Origin: Euonymus europaeus | Taxonomy: Eukaryota > Streptophyta > Magnoliopsida > Celastrales > Celastraceae | Assembly: GCA_963580455.1 (NCBI GenBank) | Contig: OY756958.1 | Location: 2,802,501-2,866,500, forward strand | Length of the DNA: 64,000 bases | Reading direction: 5' to 3' | Part shown: one piece after another, positions 53,170 to 63,892 of the stretch | Numbering within the stretch: position 1 is the stretch's first letter | How the letters are laid out: each line of letters opens with the position of its first letter | Notes under the pieces: generated by a model | Database searches by the model: none | Told to the model about the DNA's origin: nothing | What the model saw: the letters and a program-made list of their open reading frames with translations, nothing else | Translations under genes and position numbers: made by a program

Positions 53170-53935
53170 CAATTCACATCACCACAGTTTTGTATCTCAA
53201 AATACAGGATCCGTACAAAGTATTCTCAAATGGTTCATCTTCTCACTCTGTCTACAAGGGCCGTTGGGTTATCCAGCTTAATAGTCGGCCTCTCGTGATT
53301 ATAATAGAGTTAATTGAGCTTTCTATCACTGAAGTTTTAGATCTCATAATACAAGATCCATACAAAGTATTCTCAAACGGTTCATCTTCTCACTTTGTCC
53401 ACAAGGCCCATTGGGTTATCCAGCTTAATAGTCGGCCTCTCGTGATTCTAATAGAGTTAATTGAACTTTCTATCACTAAAAAGAGTTGACATATTCCAAC
53501 TTGATCATTCAAAATGCAAACGTTTCAAATAAGGAATCGTGATTTGATTGTGTGCCAACCACTCTGCCCGCAAGGCCCATTGGGCTATCCGGCTCAATAG
53601 TCGTCCTCTAGTGATTAAAGCATCATTGTAATTTCGATGGAGTTAATTGAATTTTCAGTCATTGAAATAGTTAGCACGATCCAACTCTGTCATTCAAAAA
53701 GCAAATGTTCCAACTTAGGAAATTTGTTTGATTTTGTGCCAAGCACTCGGTCCACAGGGCTCATTGGGCTATCTGCCTTAATAGTCGTCCTCTTGTGATT
53801 AAAGCAACTTTGCAATTCTGATGGAATTAATTGAACTTATAGTCACTGAAAAGAGTTGACACATTATAGCTCAATCATTCAAAGTGTAAATGTTTCAATT
53901 TAGGAATGGTGATTTTGTGTCAAATATTCAGTGTT
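53170..53935. repeat. Four-unit degenerate tandem array
   Basis: The core CATTGGGCTATCCAGC followed by TTAATAGTCGGCCTCTCGTG recurs with TTGGG anchored at 53264, 53411, 53580 and 53764. Spacing grows from 147 to 169 to 184 bases. The first two units are closest to each other and also share GATCCRTACAAAGTATTCTC. Later units add a segment with CATTCAAAATGCAAACG. The lone reading frames are repeat-derived. Confidence 0.75.
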
Positions 53936-54120
53936 TGAAGGTCGTTGAAATTGCTTTAAGCTTTTATAACTGTTAAAGAACTATTACGAACCATGTAAAT
54001 GTTCTCATCTTTCGTTGATTTAGACCTTCGATTTTGTTCGTTGGGTAACGCCAAATATTGTGGCGCCAAACACAGTTCCCATATCCCTAATGACCAAGAC
54101 AATCCCATATACCTGTAAAC

Positions 54121-54586
54121 CTACGACCCAGCTAGCAGAATGAAAGGTCACCCAAACCCGTAACCCTAGACCGGGCACAAGGGTGCAGCTAAAGACAAAT
54201 AGTCTCGCTGTCTCTTCTGCTGTACAATCTGTTGGCGCCGCGATGAATGTAGCATATTTAGAGAATCGGTCCACCACTACTATGATGGAACCCAACTCTC
54301 CCACCTACATAGCGTCTTCAGGGCCTCATGAAAGAAAATATATAAACACCCCTCTACGACCCAGCTAGCAGAATGAAAGGTCACCCAAACCCGTAACCCT
54401 AGACCGGGCACAAGGGTGCAGCTAAAGACAAATAGTCTCGCTGTCTCTTCTGCTGTACAATCTGTTGGCGCCGCGATGAATGTAGCATATTTAGAGAATC
54501 GATCCACCACTACTATGATGGAACCCAACTCTCCCACCTACATAGCGTCTTCAGGGCCTCATGAAAGAAAATATATAAACACCCCA
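54121..54586 (-). mobile_element. Recent 233-bp tandem duplication carrying a Ty3/gypsy integrase fragment
   Basis: The units 54121-54353 and 54354-54586 differ at only one internal position (AATCGGTCC versus AATCGATCC) and at the last base. On the minus strand each encodes GSIIVVVDRFSKYATFIAAP followed by TDCTAEETARLF, the start of the integrase core with its first catalytic Asp. After this the frame runs into unrelated sequence, so each unit is a chimera of an integrase scrap and other DNA. No protease, RT or LTR is nearby. It is not functional. Confidence 0.85.
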
Positions 54587-54648
54587 TCCCTTGTTTGGAA
54601 AAAAGAAAAAAAAAAGTAACGGGCTTGATACAAACCGGTTTGGAGAAA

Positions 54649-54703
54649 TGGGCTGAACCAGTGTATATTACGGCCCACAAGGACATAGATTTGGGTTTGG
54701 GCC
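54649..54703 (+). promoter_or_regulatory. Three site II (TGGGCY) elements in the promoter of the 71-residue gene
   Basis: TGGGCT lies at 54649-54654, GGCCCA (complement of TGGGCC) at 54672-54677 and TGGGCC at 54698-54703. Clusters of this motif bind TCP factors and are common before plant genes for mitochondrial, ribosomal and cell-cycle proteins. They stand about 150 bases before the likely leader exon. Confidence 0.5.
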
Positions 54704-55042
54704 CTAAAAAAAAATAGACGGACCGTAAACAAGTCGCCGGTCCACGATTATCATGCGACCACAGACACTGAAGTACTGAACGGTCTGAACCCCAAAACCT
54801 GACCAGGCGGCACTGCGGCAGGCGCCTCCATCTCCGAAGTCCAAGGTTCCTCTCTAACTCGCATCGCTTTTCAGAGAAGTAACTTTTTAGCTACGTAAGT
54901 CTTTATGTATCGATTTGCTATGTGTCCTAAGGAATCATTGTTTAATAAAGCAGTTATTGTTGTCTCTTCTTCAAGATTTGTTTTTTTTTCCGTCTGGTCT
55001 TTGTAATGGGGTTCGAGACTGTATCATATTTTCTCAGTGCAA

Positions 55043-55641
55043 ATGAAGTTTCTGGATTGGTACTTGAAGATCTCGGCTGGGTCAGCTCTTGTTGGGGCTG
55101 GCATGGAATTGTTCATGATTAAGACTGGCTTCTGTGTGAGAACCTTCCTTTCTTTCCCCATTTCTGACTCCTACATTTTTTTTTTTCGTATTGTGATATT
55201 TTGTTTCTTTTTTCTTACTTGTAATTTGATTAGTTTATAGGTTTTAGCATGATTTTGGAACATATAATTGTGGACAGCTCATGGAGTTTTTCTTTATCAG
55301 TTTCTGCCTTCTAATTGCTTATTTTGTCCTGCTTGGTTGGATTTAGAATGTTTTGCTGGAAATTTCTTATAATTGTATGATAGAGTTCTGCTCATTTAAT
55401 TGTATCTAGTTACTCTCATTAATGCTTGTCCATTATCCTTCTGTTGTCTTTCTCTGTGATTTTCATAGTCTTCCGATTCCTTGTTTTTAATTTGGCCACT
55501 ATTTTCATTTCATCAGATGACAAAGTGACTGTTCTGGAGTCAGAGAAGCGAGCTTGGGAGAGCTCTCCTGAAGCTCAGGCAATGAGAGAAGCTCTTAATC
55601 CATGGAGAAACCGTGACTCAGAAGCAGAGAAGAATTCCTAG
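55043..55641 (+). CDS. 71-residue conserved plant membrane protein of unknown function
   Basis: Two coding exons, 55043-55133 and 55517-55641, join within the Tyr31 codon to 71 residues. The protein begins MKFLDWYLKISAGSALVGAG and continues MELFMIKTGFYDKVTVLESE. Residues 10-28 form one small-residue-rich hydrophobic helix, then a charged helix with the phrase WESSPEAQAMREALNPWR follows. A non-coding leader exon probably ends at 54895 (TAGCTAC then GTAAGTC), and the coding exon opens after CTCAG at 55037. I think I have seen close relatives in other plants but cannot name a function. The size, the single helix, the basic C-terminal half and the site II promoter together suggest a mitochondrial inner-membrane subunit; this is inference only. 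Confidence 0.82.
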
Positions 55642-57239
55642 TTGTTATAATGTTGGAGCTTTGCATTCATAAAGGTTTGTATATAAGTTGATGTTCTAGT
55701 TTCATGCTGTGACAGTGTGACGTAATGCTTGTTACGCAAAATGGATAATTTGCTTGGTTATTTTATCACCCTACGGTACATGGGTCTTCTTCCTGAAGTT
55801 ACCAACACACACACACAAAAACACAAATATTGGATTTTAAATTCAATGACCACGGTGGGGGTTGAATCCAGCCTTTGATATGGGGTCGTGTGTAGGAAAT
55901 CCCCAAATATGCAAGAGAGACAGTCAATAACCATTTTTTTGGACAATAAAAAACAGCAGCGATTCATGGTTTCTAATTTATCTCCTTACTTGGAACATTG
56001 ACAGTTTTCTTGTGCACTTTTTTTTGCAGGAAAAGTAAGTTGTTCAGCGGAAAACTGTCATTAGAAAGGGGGACTTGCACCTTTTTTTACAAGTGAGATT
56101 TTGCATACATGACAATCACCTTGTTTTTTTTTATTTATTACCCGTCTTTTGCTTATTTGTAGTGGCATAATAAGTTGTTAATTGCATTACCTTTATTAAA
56201 GCTCTTTGTTAGCTTCTTCATACTTGTAGAATACTATTGAAAGTTTAATTTTATTCTTTAGTCCTCCATAACATATTTGAAATCAATAAATGTAAATTAC
56301 CATAAAAATTTGCTTGCTTCAAGCCTTCAACTTGATGTATGATATGTCCGTTTCCTATAACTTTCGATGATGAGTCGATGACAATTGTGGTGAATATAGA
56401 GCCTGTTTGTAAATTGGACCGAGTACAATACAATATGTTCTTTGATAGCAATATGGTGAACTCACTTGGCAGCTTCTAGATTTTCAAAAACTGAATGTAA
56501 TGCATCTAATTGTAATACGTGGTTGAATTTTCTGATTAACTTATGGAGTTTAGGTCGTTGAATGCAAAACCCAGGACCGGCTTAAGATTTGCTTTCTTGT
56601 GGATTTAATGTCATTGTTCAAACAGCTTTCAAGACTCTTTACATTTGTCATTCTCCAAATAGGGGCGGACGTTTTGCTCTTGGTTTGAACTTAGATATAA
56701 AGTTTGTCCTTTTGTTTTTGCTTTGGTGCTGAAAAGGCATCAGTGCTGAGGTCTCCGAAGTTGCCAGATTCAAGAAGACAAGTCACAAGAGCTACAATAC
56801 CATAAAGTTTTGAATCTCACGGTCGGGTTCTTCGGCACCTATGCTGCTTGGTAACAAAGCAGTCACTGTAAAACACTAAAACTTTCATGGTTGTGAAATA
56901 GGAATTCTCCGACAGTACACCAGTACAACGGCATTGTCGAGCCGTAAAGCATCATTTGTGTTATATTTTACCCATGGGATTATTTGGATTAGCTTACAGG
57001 AACATCAAGATTAGATGTGTTAATGGCGGTATAGTTGCAGGATTGCAACCTAAACATCACTGGTTCTACGTGCATATTCATACTATACATATTACATATT
57101 GTATGAAGTAAAACTAATAACCTTGGGCCTTTCTGGAATTTGGATTTTGGATATAACTTTCTTGGTCGATTGGGCCTTAATTGGCCTTGTTCAAGTCTTC
57201 GTATATAAACCTGGACCTCTTTGTCAATTTAAAATAATA
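55642..57239. other. Intergenic region downstream of the 71-residue gene
   Basis: The early part is 3' UTR. No gene was recognised. Around 56740-56850 there is a short open stretch ending LTVGFFGTYAAW then stop, too short and unsupported to call. A B-box-like GGATTCAACCC on the minus strand near 55865 lacks a partner A box. Confidence 0.4.
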
Positions 57240-57505
57240 TTTCCTCCGTTTCATTTTAATTGTCCCCTTCACTTTTTTCACACAGTTTAAGAAAATATTT
57301 AATTCCCTTTCGATTTAAAGTTTATACCCCTATTTATAATGACAAATACTTTGACACTATAATTAATGTGCATGTTATTGAGCTTTTTAAGTTAAGGGTA
57401 AATAAGGAAAAAATGAGAAAAAATAACTTTCATTAATTCAAATGGACATGCATTTTGGGACATCCCAAAAAAGAATAAAGGACAATTAAAATGAGACGGA
57501 GAGAG
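57240..57505. mobile_element. Stowaway-type MITE
   Basis: The terminal inverted repeats CCTCCGTTTCATTTTAATTG at the left and CAATTAAAATGAGACGGAG at the right carry the Stowaway signature CTCCGT. The element is 266 bp and is flanked by TA at 57238-57239 and 57506-57507, the expected target duplication. It has no coding capacity; Tc1/mariner transposases mobilise this family. Confidence 0.88.
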
Positions 57506-58860
57506 TATCATATAAGTTTATCATTTGCACATCAAATAGGAATCTAAACTCAGACTTGAACACACAAAAGTTTATGACCTAATGATAGAGTAAGGTTGGT
57601 TGAAGTTCAACGCATAGTCATAAAACACTGTTTTCAGTGAGAATTAAACTTGTAATCTCTCGAGTCCGTAAAATTTTGCAATCAAACTCGTAATCTTTCG
57701 AGTTATAGAAAATTTTGCAACTGGATAACTATTCAAGTGTCTAAGTGAGAGAAGTATCCATTGTTACCAAATGTAAACTCTTAAGTCAATAATAATTCAA
57801 TTGAATTGAATTTCAATTATTGGAGGAGTAATTAAGGGGGACACAGGCATTGCAATAACCACCGACAACCTCAAATCATGGCTTCCACGTGACAATTGGT
57901 CTCTATCAATATCACAAAGCAAAACAATTAAGCAATCAATTTGATTGGTAAATCTTTATTTAATTGCTTTAATTTTTCATGCTTCATGTCAAATGTCAAC
58001 ATTACAGTCTGTTGACACGTTGTGTCACAATGGGCCAAGCATGTCCCAAAATTTGATCATGTACCTATCCACGCATATAAAAGATATATATATATGCTTT
58101 GCCCACCTAAAATATCTAATTAATAACTCTATCCTTGTAATTAGTTTTAGCCCATTAGTATTACTTTATGCTTCATATCGTAGACTCGAATAGTGGACTA
58201 ATGATAATGTAATTAAGCTATATAAATAACAAGAATACAACCCTAACTAACACACGATTATAGAGGAGTCGCACTCGCAGGTCGTCAATTGGATATTAAC
58301 ACTTGCACGAGTGTCAGAGTAGCATGTGTGTTGAGTGGGAGTAGGTTCGTAACTCGAGAAGAAATTGTTTCATCAAGAATTAGATGTAGTTGGATTTGTG
58401 AAATAAATATCCGTTCCGTGACTTGAAAAAGGTCATTCATAACAATATTTACCAATGTATCATATAAGCGTTCCCAGTTGTGCATTTCGTTGGGGTCATA
58501 GCATATATACTGTGAAGAGCTTATATGCCGAATGAAACGGACCTTACGTTTATGGCTATATATATATATACACTCTCTAGTGAGGATTTAAAGTAAAGAG
58601 TGGTAGATTTTTGAGAGTGTTGAAAAGTGAAATGACAAGTGAGGTTCACTGGGTTGGATCCCACTTGTTTACAAAAACAAAATAGATTTTAACTCTGTAT
58701 TTGAAGTTCACACTATAGAATCTCTCACTTCAAAGACGCAAGGAGATAAGGTGTTTTCTCAGTCTTTAGATGAATCTAACGGACATAAACAAAAGTTTGT
58801 ATTTTAACTGTGTAAGTTGGGATCGCATGAGAGAAAAATATATATATATATTAGGAGACT
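57506..58860. other. AT-rich intergenic DNA
   Basis: No gene or RNA was recognised. Short TA runs occur near 58085 and 58557. Confidence 0.45.
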
Positions 58861-58962
58861 AGGGAGAGCGTTGCGCGGTGGTGCGCACATTCAAGCAACA
58901 CGGTTGGGCATTAGGGAGAGCATCGCGCGGTAGTGTGCATGTTCAAGTAAGACAGTTCAGCG
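58861..58962. repeat. 52-bp tandem duplication
   Basis: AGGGAGAGCGTTGCGCGGTG at 58861 recurs, diverged, as AGGGAGAGCATCGCGCGGTA at 58913. The repeat is GC-rich compared with its surroundings. Confidence 0.7.
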
Positions 58963-59207
58963 ATCGACCTATGTAGCAGGCCCTCGACAACAAAGGCATC
59001 GAGTATGTTGACCTCGCACATTATGTGTTTTCTTTATTATTAGTTTAATTATATACTTAATTAATTCCTTCTAATTAAGTTTGATTAGTGGGTGGAGCGC
59101 GCGTAATTTAATCTTCACGCTGTTTTGATACAGGTTGTCTAGGAATCATTCAATATTTCAATTACTTAGGAAAGCTATGTTTCGTGAGCAGAATTTCATC
59201 ATCATCC

Positions 59208-59214
<7 letters not shown>

Positions 59215-59239
<25 letters not shown>

Positions 59240-59400
59240 ATATATATAATTGACGATTAAAAGAAACTAGCTTACGTATGCTTTAATTTGACGTTCATAG
59301 TGGAAACAATCAATCAATCAATGTATATGTATATACATTGATCCATTGATTATACATACATCTATGTGTGTATATATATATATGTATATATATATATATG
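59215..59400. repeat. AT microsatellite cluster
   Basis: Runs of (TA)n and CATA/TGTATA interspersed with short palindromes fill this stretch upstream of the peroxidase promoter. It is likely length-variable between individuals. Confidence 0.75.
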
Positions 59401-59661
59401 GAGTTAGTATTGAGAACATACATATATTGAAGTAATGTCAACAAAAGCAACCCTAATTGAGATATAATTAATACTCGGTTTGTTAATGATTAGGTGGTTT
59501 AGGGACAAAACACATCCAGAGCAGATATAGACTTTTAGAGACACATCATACGTAAATAATCAAATATAACTTCTACATGCATGACTTGGTCATCATCGTT
59601 CATTGAATTATTATTTTTTGTTTTTGATTAAGTCGCCGATCAGTGCCTCGATCTGTCTAGC

Positions 59662-59670
59662 TATATATAT
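59662..59670 (+). promoter_or_regulatory. TATA box of the peroxidase gene
   Basis: TATATATAT preceded by GC-containing sequence lies about 66 bases before the start codon, leaving room for a leader of about 40 bases. The surrounding DNA is rich in TA runs, so the exact box is uncertain. Confidence 0.5.
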
Positions 59671-59735
59671 ATGACATAGCTAATCAGCTCACATATCACA
59701 AGCAAACACACAATTAACATCTAACGAGAGAGAGA

Positions 59736-61059
59736 ATGATGAGGAGCAGATTTAGTTTGTTGTTGATTAGTAGTATTTTGTTGATGTATGGATTTGTGGG
59801 ATTATGCCATGGAGGGGAATTGAGGAAGAAGTTTTACAAAAAAACTTGTCCAGATGCAGAGGATATTGTCAAGAACATCACTTGGAGACGTGTAGCTAAC
59901 AATGTTACTTTGCCTGCAAGGTTGCTCAGGATGCATTTCCATGATTGTTTTGTTAGGGTACGTATATATATACATTTTTTTTTACTATAGTACTATTTTG
60001 ATACCTTAACTTGCTAATTTAGCAATCCGATTGTCGTTTTAGGGTTGTGATGGCTCAGTTTTGATAGACTCTACATCGAATAACCAAGCAGAGAAGGAAG
60101 CCGTGCCAAATCTGACTTTAGGTGGATTTGATGTGATAGAGGAAGTAAAGACACAGCTTGAGAAAACATGTCCTGGTGTTGTCTCTTGTGCCGATATTCT
60201 TGCTTTAGCTGCTAGAGACGCTGTCTCCTTCCAGGTTAGTGCCCTGCCCATACTTATATATATATGTATAGTACTGTCTTAGTTCTCCTAAATCCTAATT
60301 AGTATTTGCATATATATATATATAGTACAAAAAATCTATGTGGGAGGTGCTAACCGGAAGAAGAGACGGAGCAATCTCGCGACAATCGGAGGCGCTGGCG
60401 GAAATCCCTAGACCCGTCTTCAACTTCGCCGCACTAAAACAATCTTTCGCCAGCAAAGGCTTAACAGTTCATGACCTTGTTGTTCTTTCAGGTATATATA
60501 TGGAGTTGTATGTGGTTGCTAAACTAAATTTCTCATCCTTTTTGCTTGATGTCAAATTGGGCTTTCATATGTCAATCACTTGGGCCACAGCCCACAGAAC
60601 CTCAGGCCCAAATAAAGGTTATAAGTAAATTAAATACATGTGTTAATTGGAGCAGGTGGACATACAATTGGGGTTGGGCATTGCAATTTCTTCAGCAACA
60701 GATTGTACAACTTCACAGGAAAAGGTGATCAAGATCCATCACTAGACCCAACCTATGCTGCTACATTGAAAAGCCAGTGCAAAAACCTAACAGACAACGT
60801 AACATTTGTGCCGATGGACCCCGGGAGTCCTCTATCTTTCGATGCCAATTATTACAAAATATTGAAGCTTAATCAAGGCCAATTTCAGTCTGATGCTGCA
60901 CTCCTGACCAACAAGGGTGCTAGCAACATTGTCGACGAGTTGACTAGTACAAGCAAATTCTTCACTGAATTCGCTCAATCGATGAAGAGGATGGGCGCAA
61001 TTGGACTTCTTACTGGGTCTGCAGGAGATATTAGGAAAAAGTGTAATGTCATTAATTAG
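59736..61059 (+). CDS. Secreted class III haem peroxidase
   Basis: Four exons, 59736-59957, 60043-60234, 60326-60491 and 60656-61059, give 327 residues, the usual family length and four-exon layout. A signal peptide (residues 1 to about 26, [19 protein letters not shown]) sends it to the apoplast or vacuole. [15 protein letters not shown] holds the distal Arg and His, and [12 protein letters not shown] the proximal haem His. All eight disulphide cysteines are present (KTCPDA, HDC, GCD, KTCPG, VSCADI, GHC, SQC, KKC). It oxidises phenolics with hydrogen peroxide and may serve lignin or suberin formation, wall loosening or defence. [11 protein letters not shown] and [20 protein letters not shown] place it near the Arabidopsis PRX24-like group, as far as I recall. 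All residues needed for activity are there, so it is probably functional. Confidence 0.96.
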
Positions 61060-61256
61060 TTCTCGATGCAAGAGAGATTTGAATTCGTTTGGTTTGAGTG
61101 TGCTAATTAATAATGTATTTGCAAGAGTTTTTTTGATTCTCATTTTTTGATGAGTTAATTGTATGGTCTTGTGAGTTGTCTTTAATTTTCAATAAAACTG
61201 GGATTTATTTTGTCAATTTAATTTCTCTAAAGAAGAGTCTTTTGTTTTGTTTCAAA

Positions 61257-61306
61257 ATCCCACACCGTAAAGACAAGAAAGAAGCACATGGAAACTGCTT
61301 TTAAAA
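61257..61306 (+). promoter_or_regulatory. Plant snRNA promoter: USE and TATA
   Basis: ATCCCACACCG at 61257-61267 matches the plant upstream sequence element RTCCCACATCG at 10 of 11 positions. TTTTAAAA at 61299-61306 stands in the TATA position. Relative to the U2-like start at 61328 they lie at about -71 and -29, with roughly four helical turns between their centres, as in polymerase II-type plant snRNA genes. Confidence 0.7.
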
Positions 61307-61327
61307 CGGCAGGAAATTCCATCTGCC

Positions 61328-61456
61328 ATACTTACATGTCTCGGCCTTTTGACTAAGATTAATTTTTCAAGGGGAGGGCCGTCTTATTAGCTTGCTGCTA
61401 GGGTCTCAAGTGTCGTCTAAGTGTTGAACTATAGCCAATCCCTGGTGCACCCATCC
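61328..61456 (+). pseudogene. U2 snRNA gene copy with its centre deleted
   Basis: The first part, ending TCTCGGCCTTTTGACTAAGA, matches the near-invariant U2 5' end (TCTCGGCCTTTTGGCTAAGA) with one change. The sequence then jumps to TTAATTTTTCAAGGGGAGGG, which resembles the Sm-site neighbourhood, and on to 3' phrases that recall the plant U2 stem-loops, including TAGCTTGCTGCTAGGG and CCTGGTGCACCCATCC. About 70 of roughly 196 nt are missing, including the GTAGTA branch-site-pairing segment. A 3' box-like CA-N6-AGTTTAG follows at 61456-61470. It cannot work as U2 in splicing. The 3' comparison is from memory and needs alignment. Confidence 0.75.
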
Positions 61457-61850
61457 AAATATCAGTTTAGCTCCTATAATTAATTTGGCTATGTCAGGCT
61501 TATGTGGGGGATTTTAGGTTGTTTGGATTAGGAGGGGTGTCAATAAAGGTGGAAAAATATAATATATTTTGTAAGGATTGAGGGAGAAGGGGGAGAGTAT
61601 GTATAGTTATAGCTAATGAATAACTAGAATCCTCATTAACTTTTCGAAATTGGGGTTAGGAAATTAAAAATTTTGGAGTGAAGGAGGGGTAAAATTTAAC
61701 CCTTCCCTCAATCCGCTATCCTTCAATTCAAGCTCTTTGTTTAGTCCAGGTTTGAGGCTTTGGCTAATTTATAGGGTCTCATGGTTTATTGTACTATTAA
61801 ATATATTTTATGCAATGTCAATTAAATACCCTCAAAATAAATTGTTGTAA

Positions 61851-62085
61851 GAGCAACCCCAATGACAATGGTAATGGTATTGGAATATGTTTGTTGATAT
61901 ATTATTTAATTTTTGAGTAATAGAGGTGATACTAAAAAATATGTTTTTTGTCGATGTGCGATTTAATTTTTTGTAATAGAGTAACTGCAATGACAATGAT
62001 AATGGTATTGAAATATGTTTTGTTGATGTATTATTTAATTTTTGAGTAATAGAGGTGATAATGAAAAAAGATAATATAGTCTTTT
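61851..62085. mobile_element. Two-unit repeat of the same family as the 6.8-7.8 kb foldback nest
   Basis: GAGCAACCCCAATGACAATG at 61851 and GAGTAACTGCAATGACAATG at 61979 begin two copies 128 bases apart. Each contains TATTGAAATATGTTTTGTTGATGT or a close variant, the core motif of the nest near 7 kb, and TTTAATTTTTGAGTAATAGAGG. No coding frame is present. Confidence 0.55.
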
Positions 62086-62369
62086 GTCTATTGTTCTCAT
62101 TTAATTCCTTAATAAATTTTCATAAACCAAACATTTAAATAGAGTGTTTCTCTCACAATTCATTCATCAACTAAACACGGAATTCAAGAAATTCTCATTT
62201 TCGTTTATATTCACATTCTCGTTTTCATTATCATCCCATGGCTAACCAAATATAGCACAATTCTTAAATCCTAAATCAACTTCAATCCCAGTTATTTGAC
62301 TAGTCTAGAGTATTAAAAATAGAAGTACTCATATAAATCTCAATAAAGATGTCCTTACGAGATAATTGA

Positions 62370-62407
<38 letters not shown>
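62370..62407. repeat. Compound (TG)n(TA)n microsatellite
   Basis: A run of about seven TG units passes into about eleven TA units. It is likely polymorphic. Confidence 0.85.
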
Positions 62408-62408
<1 letters not shown>

Positions 62409-62639
62409 GTTTTTTGAGCTGACAGACACGTCTTAATGGTTGAAATACAAAGTCAAAGGAATTAGAACCTTAAGTTTCAATCATAGACACATTGTCTCAT
62501 CTTTTGCTTGGAAACGCAGTGAGTAATTCAATGAACAGAATAATTAATTTCAATTATTGGGTGCACTAACCTTTTAAGTTTTGTAGTTGACTTACACCCA
62601 ATCATTCCTCAATCATGATGAAGATAACTACTTGCCCTT

Positions 62640-63892
62640 TGATGTAAAAATACTTGCAAGCGCACAAGTGTACTGATGTAGCACAAAGTGTGAGTACAAG
62701 GTCGATCCCACAGGGACAAGTTTAATCGAATAATGTACTTAACCAATAAAACCAACCACAATTTGAATACGGAAAATATTTATGATTCTTTAAAGCAATG
62801 AGTAAACAGAATTTCACAAGTTGCAATGAGGAAAACCTAGGGCACAACCTTACCAAGCAATCCTATTATGAGATACAAAAGTTAAGCATTCGATAACAAT
62901 TCCAATTCCAATTCAAGGGTCGATTCCTCACTCGATTATGTTATTCCATTGATCGTGGCAATAACACGTATTATCGATACCAAATTAATCCTGTTTGATC
63001 GCAGTCTTTAATTTAGTAAAAATAACTCATTACGACTAGAAGAACTAAACAACCAATCAATCCCCTAAACCCGGATCAGAGCATTCGACAATTAATCTTC
63101 TTAATTCCGATTCTACCAAAATACATAAATACGGATCGTTTATGTGATTTGGCTAGATGAGTATAATAAACAACATAATTGATGATCAAGCAATTATGTA
63201 GAAAACATACTTTGAAGTATGGCAATTAAGAACAAGAATTGAGAATTGAATCAAAAGCTCATAATATAGATCAAATCATCTCATAACATTCATGCTTGGC
63301 TAGGTCAAACCCTAGAAATATGTTTAGTTACAAACCATAATAATAAATACACAAGAAAAGGAAGAAGAAACCATATAAGATGCCAAAGGAATGAAGGAAG
63401 AAGATGAAGTTGATGTCCAGCCGTCCTTGCCTTTCTTCCCAATGTTGGAACCCCCTTTTTCTGTTTTTAAGCCTTATTTATACTCCAAGTGAGTTTCCCC
63501 AAGTAAAAAGACATAAAAACCTAGTCAACTAAGTTTTTGCTAATTCTGGAAATGAAAATCTGGTTCGAGTGCTCTTCTGGCGCTGGAGCGCTGGTAGGGC
63601 ATTTTCTTCTGCCAAGTTATGTCCTCAAAAATGCTGGATCGCTGGAAAGGCGCCGAAAGAGCATTTGTCTCTGGTTTTATGTCTTATGGAGTGCTGGAGC
63701 ACCAGTAGGGCGCTGAAAGAGCGTTTTCCACTGATTTTTAGCCAAATATGCTCCAATTCAATCACAACTCCACTTCAACCATCCTACATACAAAACACAC
63801 AAAATCTCAAAGTATCAACTCAATCTTAACACAAAATAATATAAATATGTACAAACATATACATATAAATGTGGTATAAAATACACACATCA
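62640..63892. mobile_element. LTR-like repeat block with TGATGT...ACATCA ends
   Basis: The block opens TGATGTAAAAATACTTGCAA and closes ACACATCA, giving a 6-bp terminal inverted repeat with TG and CA ends over 1253 bases. AAGGTCGATCCCACAGGGAC inside it is a phrase I have met in many dicot repeats. No clear tRNA primer site follows the right end, and the window ends 108 bases on, so a partner LTR could lie outside. The frame at 63569-63829 has no recognisable domain. Confidence 0.45.

Noticed and set aside
53170..53935. Direct repeats resembling a CRISPR array
   Set aside because: Units are long, diverged, of uneven spacing, in a plant genome with no cas genes.
54020..54537. Working integrase gene
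   Set aside because: Only about 35 residues of the core occur, with one catalytic Asp, then unrelated sequence.
55850..55900. SINE from a B-box-like GGATTCAACCC on the minus strand
   Set aside because: No A box at the right distance and no tail.
56740..56850. Short open stretch ending GFFGTYAAW
   Set aside because: No start, no splice support and no family recognised.
58285..58485. Minus-strand 66-codon frame
   Set aside because: No domain, no codon pattern and AT-rich surroundings.
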